From Flavobacteriaceae bacterium UBA5079 (GTDB lineage: Bacteria > Bacteroidota > Bacteroidia > Flavobacteriales > Flavobacteriaceae): a stretch of 8,696 bases of DNA. The stretch is from NCBI GenBank assembly GCA_002414705.1, contig DIAL01000161.1:25500-34195 (forward strand), given 5' to 3'. Positions within the stretch are counted from its first letter, which is position 1. Every line of letters starts with the position of its first letter. Below, one piece after another: positions 1-4,059 of this stretch. The notes beneath the pieces are model-generated. The model worked only from the letters and a program-made list of their open reading frames with translations. It did not search any database and was not told the origin of the DNA. Both the position numbers and the translations under genes were made by a program.

Positions 1-748
1 AAAGTGTCCAAAAAGCTAAACTTATTAAAACAACGAGACTTACTTGATCTGCTAGCAAACCGTTTATGCTTTCTCCATTTAAAATAGGATAGGCTGTATT
101 GCCAAATGCCATGCCTTTTAAACCTTTAATAAAAATGAAATATGTTATGGATGTTAATGCAATTCCGCCAAATAATGCACCTACCCATTTTGCTTTCTTC
201 TCAAAGTTATTTGAAAGCAATAATCTAGAAACCCATTGAACTGCTGCTCCAATAGAGAATGCTACGACGACTGAAAGCAATATTCCAAAAATTATTTCTG
301 CAGCTTTTGAGGTGTTGATATAATTTACTACATCAGAAAAACTACCACCATCGTGACCAATTTTTATTAATGCCATGGCAACAGAAGCACCTAATAATTC
401 AAATACAATGGAAACCGTTGTAGAGGTTGGCATACCAACTGAATTAAAAAAGTCTAAAAGCAGAATATCTGTAATCATGACAGCCATAAATATGATCATG
501 ATTTCGTTAAACATAAATTCGTGCGGATTAAAAATACCTTTTCGGGCAACTTCCATCATACCACTAGAAAATACAGCACCAACTGCTACACCAACACTGG
601 CAACTATCATGATGGTTTTAAATGAAATGGCTTTAGATCCAATAGCCGAATTTAAAAAGTTAACCGCATCGTTACTAACACCTACAACCAAATCAGCAAT
701 TGCTAATACGGCTAGGGCTACAATCATTAACAAGTATATATTATCCAT
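1..748 (-). CDS. PiT-family inorganic phosphate transporter, N-terminal part (cut by window edge)
   Basis: This is an inner-membrane low-affinity phosphate permease of the PiT (PHO-4) family, which imports phosphate coupled to a cation. The frame starts at the ATG at 746-748 and stays open to the window edge, giving 249 residues without the C-terminus. Residues 23-40 (GVSNDAVNFLNSAIGSKA) match the family's N-terminal GxNDxxN signature. Residues 99-125 (DFFNSVGMPTSTTVSIVFELLGASVAM) hold the conserved P-T-S-T-T segment. At least six hydrophobic membrane segments are visible (about 4-24, 42-62, 81-99, 108-128, 151-175, 187-207). The start is supported by the short N-terminus before the first membrane helix and an A/T-rich upstream stretch; there is no Shine-Dalgarno site, as is usual in Bacteroidota. 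The porin gene lies 71 bases upstream on the same strand, so co-transcription is likely, although the gap holds two TGTTA repeats and could carry its own promoter. Family assignment is firm; full length is unknown, and Bacteroidota members are often longer than the classical ~500 residues. Confidence 0.93.
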   Translation of the reverse strand, partial: MDNIYLLMIVALAVLAIADLVVGVSNDAVNFLNSAIGSKAISFKTIMIVASVGVAVGAVFSSGMMEVARKGIFNPHEFMFNEIMIIFMAVMITDILLLDFFNSVGMPTSTTVSIVFELLGASVAMALIKIGHDGGSFSDVVNYINTSKAAEIIFGILLSVVVAFSIGAAVQWVSRLLLSNNFEKKAKWVGALFGGIALTSITYFIFIKGLKGMAFGNTAYPILNGESINGLLADQVSLVVLISLAFWTL

Positions 749-771
749 AAGTTTTTTATTAAAATAATTCG

Positions 772-815
772 CAAATATCTAAAGTGTTTTAAACTGATGT
801 GTTACCTAAATGTTA
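772..815 (-). promoter_or_regulatory. Possible promoter and 11-bp repeat upstream of the phosphate transporter
   Basis: In the porin-transporter gap, TGTTA occurs at 800-804 and again at 811-815 (plus-strand reading), exactly 11 bases apart. On the coding (minus) strand these read TAACA. Downstream on the minus strand GATATTTG (779-772) resembles the Bacteroidota -7 element TAnnTTTG, with one mismatch at the first base, and ends 23 bases before the start codon. The repeat matches the core seen upstream of the porin and of the MORN gene. With only two repeat units and an imperfect -7 box, this is a weak call. Confidence 0.3.
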
Positions 816-819
816 TGTT

Positions 820-2010
820 TTAAAAATGGATGTCAAATTGTAAACGATATAAAAATTGTTCGCCTTGGTTAGCAACATCTATATAACTAATATCAGATTG
901 TACTTTTAAACTGTGTCCTACAATATATCTTGATAAACCAAGAGTATATTGAGTTTCTGGCATAATACCAGTTATATTTTTATCTAAATTAACAGTAGAA
1001 TACCTACCAGATACTTCCCAATTACTTTTAAATAAATACCCACCCTGAACATTTAATCCAGTACCTACTTGAACAACATCTCCAGTTTCTGTATCGTCAG
1101 AGTTTTTTGCAATAGGATCATCAGCATTTCTATCTGCAAATTCGGTCATTAAACTAAAACCTCGGTATTTAAACATAGAATCAATAAATAAGGTGGTAAT
1201 ATTTGTTTCATAAAAACCGGTGTCTGTTACCATGTATGATCCTTGGTTACTACGCGTTTTTACAGCGTTATTATTAAAATCGTAAGAAATTCCAATTGAA
1301 AGTTTAGGTGTTTGTTCTCTTTTTAAATCTGAACCAGAATAATCTCCTTTACCGGTAAAATTTCCCATTGGTAAAAACTCAACACGACCAGTATATTGAT
1401 GACCTCCTAAATTCCCTGTTACAATATTTCTGCCTTCACCTTGCGAAACGGCTAAAATCTCTCTTACAATAAAATTATTGGTAATTTTGAGATGATGTCT
1501 TAATTGAAAACCAATATCCCGATCTATATTGAATCTGGCATTAAGAATGGAACGATCTACTTGTTGCATATTTGCTGAAGAAATAACACGTTCTCTATTT
1601 CCTGGGAGTTTTGTTTGTCCTACCCAAAGTTCGAAATTTTCATAAAAATTGTATTTAAGAACAGCATCCATAACATACCTTGGCGTATTCCCTGTAAATG
1701 CAGAAGTTTCAGACATATCTCGATTGGATAATCCTAATTCAATTTTATATTTAAGTTTGGGTGAAACAGCATATCCATCAAATTTAAGTCTAGCTCGACG
1801 AATTAGAAAACTTGTTTCAGGGCTTTCACCATCTTGCATTAAGTTTGTAGCTAGAAACTGAAATCTAGTTCCAATTTTCATGGTCCATGAACTATCTTGA
1901 CCTACAATATTAAAAACACCTTTCCCGAATTTTGAAGATGATATTTCTTGAGCGTTTACTGAATAGCAAGAGTATAGTAACGTTAAAATTACTGCTAATT
2001 TAAATTTCAT
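820..2010 (-). CDS. OprO/OprP-type outer-membrane porin (Porin_O_P family)
   Basis: This encodes a 396-residue outer-membrane beta-barrel of the phosphate-selective porin O/P family, a trimeric channel for phosphate or other small anions. Residues 1-20 are a signal peptide (MKFKLAVILT...SVNA) with predicted cleavage before Gln21. A short N-terminal part is followed by alternating amphipathic strands to the end. The arginine-rich segment FLIRRARLKFDG (residues 68-79) and the GQTKLPG block (131-137) followed by an NMQQVDRSI-like loop are typical of the family. The chain ends in Phe (LQFDIHF), the usual C-terminal barrel-assembly signal. Length fits the family. The first ATG followed by Lys-Phe-Lys is the natural signal-peptide start. 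The gene precedes the phosphate transporter by 71 bases on the same strand, which supports phosphate as substrate. That specificity is inferred from the family and neighbour; many Bacteroidota members are uncharacterised. Confidence 0.9.
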   Translation of the reverse strand: MKFKLAVILTLLYSCYSVNAQEISSSKFGKGVFNIVGQDSSWTMKIGTRFQFLATNLMQDGESPETSFLIRRARLKFDGYAVSPKLKYKIELGLSNRDMSETSAFTGNTPRYVMDAVLKYNFYENFELWVGQTKLPGNRERVISSANMQQVDRSILNARFNIDRDIGFQLRHHLKITNNFIVREILAVSQGEGRNIVTGNLGGHQYTGRVEFLPMGNFTGKGDYSGSDLKREQTPKLSIGISYDFNNNAVKTRSNQGSYMVTDTGFYETNITTLFIDSMFKYRGFSLMTEFADRNADDPIAKNSDDTETGDVVQVGTGLNVQGGYLFKSNWEVSGRYSTVNLDKNITGIMPETQYTLGLSRYIVGHSLKVQSDISYIDVANQGEQFLYRLQFDIHF

Positions 2011-2021
2011 ATTTTGGATAC

Positions 2022-2033
2022 TAGTTTTTGTCG
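2022..2033 (-). repeat. Left arm of a 12-bp perfect inverted repeat in the porin leader
   Basis: The plus strand reads TAGTTTTTGTCG here and CGACAAAAACTA at 2145-2156, an exact 12-bp inverted repeat with a 111-base interval. This arm ends 11 bases upstream of the porin start codon, within the probable ribosome-loading region. In a minus-strand RNA covering both arms they could pair and enclose the hairpin at 2100-2120. Confidence 0.6.
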
Positions 2034-2036
2034 GGG

Positions 2037-2084
2037 CAAATAACCAACTTTAATGTTAAGTGTATGTTTCCTAAATATTAAATT
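2037..2084 (-). promoter_or_regulatory. Putative porin promoter with three 11-bp repeat units (Pho-box-like)
   Basis: On the plus strand three adjoining 11-base units are visible: AATGTTAAGTG (2052-2062), TATGTTTCCTA (2063-2073) and AATATTAAATT (2074-2084). Read toward the porin the best unit gives TTAACATT, with a TTAACA core. GTTATTTG at 2044-2037 on the minus strand is a poor match to the Bacteroidota -7 element (TTTG is kept, the TA is not at the usual spacing). It lies seven bases from the nearest repeat core and 26 bases before the start codon. Periodic direct repeats of 11 bp beside a promoter are the known binding geometry of PhoB/PhoP-type winged-helix response regulators. The assignment to phosphate control is inference. 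Confidence 0.35.
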
Positions 2085-2091
2085 TAATCAT

Positions 2092-2120
2092 AAAAAAAAG
2101 CTGCTTTGGCCAGAAGCAGC
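2092..2120 (-). terminator. Orphan minus-strand intrinsic terminator hairpin
   Basis: Read on the minus strand, GCTGCTT (2120-2114), a seven-base loop CTGGCCA and AAGCAGC (2106-2100) form a perfect seven-pair, mostly G:C stem. Eight T residues follow at once (2099-2092). This is a standard Rho-independent terminator for leftward transcription. No minus-strand gene ends nearby: the next one rightwards already has its own terminator at 2765-2801. It must therefore end a non-coding transcript, or act as an attenuator in the leader of the porin gene, whose start codon lies 81 bases downstream. Confidence 0.75.
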
Positions 2121-2144
2121 AATAAAAATTCATGATAATATAGT

Positions 2145-2156
2145 CGACAAAAACTA
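2145..2156 (-). repeat. Right arm of the 12-bp inverted repeat
   Basis: CGACAAAAACTA on the plus strand is the exact reverse complement of 2022-2033. It lies 24 bases to the right of the orphan terminator stem, so a leftward transcript would make this arm first, then the hairpin, then the other arm beside the porin start. Confidence 0.6.
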
Positions 2157-2182
2157 ATAAATTATATGAAGTTATTAAATAG

Positions 2183-2194
2183 TGTCTTAAGACA
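2183..2194. promoter_or_regulatory. 12-bp perfect palindrome, possible operator
   Basis: TGTCTTAAGACA is fully self-complementary and lies in the gene-free region between the porin and the MORN-repeat gene. A further TGTC half-site occurs at about 2202-2205. A symmetric site of this size could bind a dimeric regulator, but no known consensus is recognised. Confidence 0.25.
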
Positions 2195-2231
2195 ATACAA
2201 ATGTCTTCATTAATGTTGATATGATTGTAAC

Positions 2232-2243
2232 CTTAATATTAAG
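2232..2243. promoter_or_regulatory. 12-bp A/T-rich palindrome
   Basis: CTTAATATTAAG is perfectly self-complementary, 37 bases from the palindrome at 2183-2194. With only two G:C pairs it is quite likely to arise by chance in DNA of this composition. Confidence 0.15.
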
Positions 2244-2297
2244 TAATCATTAAAATTAACAATGTAAGATTTGTTTTAATATACTAATAACTAACAG

Positions 2298-2352
2298 AAT
2301 ACGTTTTCAATGTAAAATTAATGTTAACAAAATGTTGTTTTAATGTTACTTA
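2298..2352 (+). promoter_or_regulatory. Five-unit 11-bp direct repeat array (Pho-box-like activator site)
   Basis: Five head-to-tail units of exactly 11 bases are visible: AATACGTTTTC (2298), AATGTAAAATT (2309), AATGTTAACAA (2320), AATGTTGTTTT (2331) and AATGTTACTTA (2342). All begin with AAT and four share AATGT. On the other strand the cores read TAACA, AACA, TTAACA and TTTACA, resembling the TT(A/T/C)ACA repeats bound by Bacillus PhoP at 11-bp spacing. The array ends five bases before a perfect -7 element and covers the -33 region, as expected for an activator-dependent promoter. The regulator's identity is inferred. Confidence 0.55.
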
Positions 2353-2365
2353 ATCATTAGCTTTG
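2335..2365 (+). promoter_or_regulatory. Promoter of the MORN-repeat gene (Bacteroidota -33/-7 type)
   Basis: TAGCTTTG at 2358-2365 matches the Bacteroidota -7 consensus TAnnTTTG at every fixed position. TTG at 2335-2337 lies 20 bases upstream, the usual spacing for the -33 element. Transcription should begin near 2371, leaving a leader of about 20 bases. The -33 element falls inside one unit of the 11-bp repeat array. Confidence 0.65.
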
Positions 2366-2393
2366 AATATATTAATTATTAAACCCCATGATT

Positions 2394-2747
2394 ATGAAGA
2401 ACTATGTATTATTTTTCACCTTTTTAATTACTGCGGTCTCTTTTGCACAAACGGAAAGAGAATTAAAACTTAATGATGAAACGAATGTTATTGATGTCAC
2501 TTACTATCATGACAATGGAGTTGTAAGCCAAACGGGCTCATATACTTTAGATGGTAAACTACAAGGAACATGGTTAAGTTTTAACACAGCAGGTGAAAAA
2601 ATTGTTTCTGCAAATTATGATAATGGGAAGAAAGTCGGCAAATGGTTTTACTGGTCTAGTAAAACTCTAAAAGAAGTAGATTATAGTAACAACGACATTG
2701 CAAGTGTGAGTGAGTGGAGTAAATCTAACATTGTACAACGCGATTAA
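2394..2747 (+). CDS. Small secreted MORN-type (YwqK-like) repeat protein
   Basis: The product has 117 residues if started at the ATG at 2394 (MKNYVLFF...). An ATG two codons earlier (2388, MIMKNY...) is also possible; I prefer 2394 because it gives a usual Met-Lys-Asn signal-peptide start. Residues 1 to about 19 form the signal peptide (ending AVSFA before Gln). The mature part carries degenerate MORN_2-type repeats of the pattern Y-x-(D/N)-G-x-x-x-G-x-W: YYHDNGVVSQTGSYT, LDGKLQGTWLSFNTAGEK, YDNGKKVGKWFYWSSKTLKE. Such proteins are often labelled YwqK-family antitoxins, but no toxin gene lies beside this one. Small export-targeted members are common in Flavobacteriia and have no known function. 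A strong terminator follows and the promoter carries an 11-bp repeat array, so it appears to be a single-gene, activator-controlled unit. Confidence 0.85.
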   Translation: MKNYVLFFTFLITAVSFAQTERELKLNDETNVIDVTYYHDNGVVSQTGSYTLDGKLQGTWLSFNTAGEKIVSANYDNGKKVGKWFYWSSKTLKEVDYSNNDIASVSEWSKSNIVQRD

Positions 2748-2764
2748 TTCAAGTTATAAAAAGC

Positions 2765-2801
2765 AAAAAAAAGAGCCTCGATATTCGAGGCTCTTTTTTT
2801 T
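2765..2801. terminator. Bidirectional intrinsic terminator
   Basis: Eight A residues (2765-2772), a nine-pair perfect stem GAGCCTCGA/TCGAGGCTC (2773-2781 and 2785-2793) with a three-base TAT loop, and eight T residues (2794-2801) form a symmetrical terminator. It lies between the stop codons of two converging genes and can end the MORN gene (rightward) and the beta-helix lipoprotein gene (leftward). Confidence 0.92.
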
Positions 2802-2827
2802 AGACTAATTACTATTCATTTTACTGT

Positions 2828-4018
2828 TTATTCAACAGTCCAAGATGCTCCCCAAGTAGCATAATCTGTTCCAGTTCCGTTTCCGTTTCCTGAAATAAAA
2901 TCAGCTTCTGTAAACATAACTTCAGTGTCATTTTTCATAGAAAGCGTTACATCCGTAAAGGTTACGTTTGTAACTTGTAAATCGTTACTCACAACACCAT
3001 TTCCTGTTGGATTATCACCTAAATCACCATCTAAATCAAAACCTTCACCATAACCTTGAATTAATACATTTGTAAAAATACCTTGTGTACCAGCTCTTAA
3101 ACGTACGGCTTCACTATCAGGATCAGATGTAGTACCTAAACCAATAATAGTTAAATTAGTAACTGTTGGTTTTGAAAAATAACCACCTGCATTACTAAAG
3201 TCTGTGTTATAACCGTCAGCTTCTATACCTTTATCATGATCTGTACCGTGTTGCACATAAGCATTTGTAATTGAACCTGTGTAACCTTCTGTCCAATCAA
3301 TAGAATCATCTTGTGCATTGATAACCGAAACAAAACTTGCATTAACAGTTCCGCCAAAAAATTCAATACCATCATCTTTACCTACAAAAGCTTGAATGTA
3401 TTCTACTACAGTTTCGTTTCCTACACCATAAAAAGAAAATCCATTGTTTTCAGATTGACCATCTGCAGCACCTCCAGAATATTCTACACGAACGTAACGA
3501 ATAGTTCCAGATGAATCATCGCTAAAGTTTCCACCGTAAGGTAAACTAGCAATTTCAGAAGTTGATGTTCCAGTACCTGTTACAGAGTTAATAGGTGCTT
3601 TCCCTAAAACAATTAAACCTCCCCAATCTCCAGCAGCTGGAGAAGGCGCATTAGATGTCATAACAATTGGACTATTTGCAGATCCAGTTGCAATAATTTT
3701 AGCACCTTGAGAAATAGCAATATAAACATCCGCTCCTGTAGCTTCAGCATAAATGGTTACGCCTTCATTAATAATCAAGTTTGCACCTGATGCCATAATT
3801 ATTGGTCCGCTTATGATGTAACATTTGTTAGCATCTAATTCTAAATCAGAAGTGTACTCTGCAGCAGGAATAACGATACAATCATCTTCAGTGTTACCAC
3901 CACCATTGTTGTTTACAACACTACTGTTGTCATTAATAATAATATCAGAAGTATCATCTGATGAGCAAGCGAAAAGCATAGATACAAGTGCTAATCCTAA
4001 AATTAAATTATTTTTCAT
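2828..4018 (-). CDS. Surface-type lipoprotein with right-handed beta-helix fold
   Basis: The 396-residue product begins with a lipoprotein signal (MKNNLILGLALVSMLFAC, lipid-bearing Cys18). Ser-Ser-Asp-Asp follows, like the acidic export signals that send Bacteroidota lipoproteins to the cell surface. An Asn/Gly/Asp-rich linker runs to about residue 45, then a region with Cys47 and Cys66 that could form a disulfide. From about residue 78 the chain has short beta segments of roughly 22-residue periodicity. An acidic motif recurs: KDDGIEF (214-220), QDDSIDW (236-242), DKGIEADG (262-269), EGFDLDG (325-331), with Trp/Gly-rich ends. This is typical of parallel beta-helix proteins of the pectate-lyase-like class, but no catalytic site of a known lyase is recognised. 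The gene follows the TonB receptor by only 41 bases on the same strand, so the two are probably one operon. It may serve as the receptor's surface ligand-binding partner. Function is unproven. Confidence 0.8.
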   Translation of the reverse strand: MKNNLILGLALVSMLFACSSDDTSDIIINDNSSVVNNNGGGNTEDDCIVIPAAEYTSDLELDANKCYIISGPIIMASGANLIINEGVTIYAEATGADVYIAISQGAKIIATGSANSPIVMTSNAPSPAAGDWGGLIVLGKAPINSVTGTGTSTSEIASLPYGGNFSDDSSGTIRYVRVEYSGGAADGQSENNGFSFYGVGNETVVEYIQAFVGKDDGIEFFGGTVNASFVSVINAQDDSIDWTEGYTGSITNAYVQHGTDHDKGIEADGYNTDFSNAGGYFSKPTVTNLTIIGLGTTSDPDSEAVRLRAGTQGIFTNVLIQGYGEGFDLDGDLGDNPTGNGVVSNDLQVTNVTFTDVTLSMKNDTEVMFTEADFISGNGNGTGTDYATWGASWTVE

Positions 4019-4059
4019 TGTGTTTTAGTTTAATTAATTTTTATTGTTTTAAGTGATTA

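Larger units (their letters stand above)
2092..2156 (-). ncRNA. Candidate small RNA or attenuator leader ending at the orphan terminator
   Basis: The segment is proposed because a good terminator (2120-2092) lies here with no coding gene before it. Its right end is set arbitrarily at the inverted-repeat arm 2145-2156, which in the transcript would be UAGUUUUUGUCG, perfectly complementary to 12 bases just upstream of the porin start codon. No convincing promoter was found: GACATTTG on the minus strand at about 2206-2199 is a seven-of-eight-type match to TAnnTTTG, but has no TTG at the right distance. The true 5' end is unknown. It could be a trans- or cis-acting regulator of porin translation, or only a barrier against read-through. 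Confidence 0.3.

Noticed and set aside
375..767. Open plus-strand frame of 130 codons
   Set aside because: It lies antisense to the PiT transporter, whose translation shows clear family motifs; the plus-strand product has a composition typical of antisense frames and no recognisable domain.
2071..2133. Minus-strand 20-codon frame (MNFYCCFWPKQLFFMIKFNI) running through the orphan terminator
   Set aside because: Its codons are dictated by the hairpin and T tract, the composition is odd, and no ribosome-binding feature is visible; a chance frame is the simpler reading.
2190..2215. Minus-strand seven-codon leader-peptide-like frame (MKTFVLS)
   Set aside because: It ends inside the palindrome at 2183-2194 and has no run of regulatory codons; too short to separate from chance in A/T-rich DNA.
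2394..2747. Toxin-antitoxin module based on the YwqK-like antitoxin label
   Set aside because: No toxin-like gene adjoins it, it carries a signal peptide, and it is isolated between its own promoter and a strong terminator.
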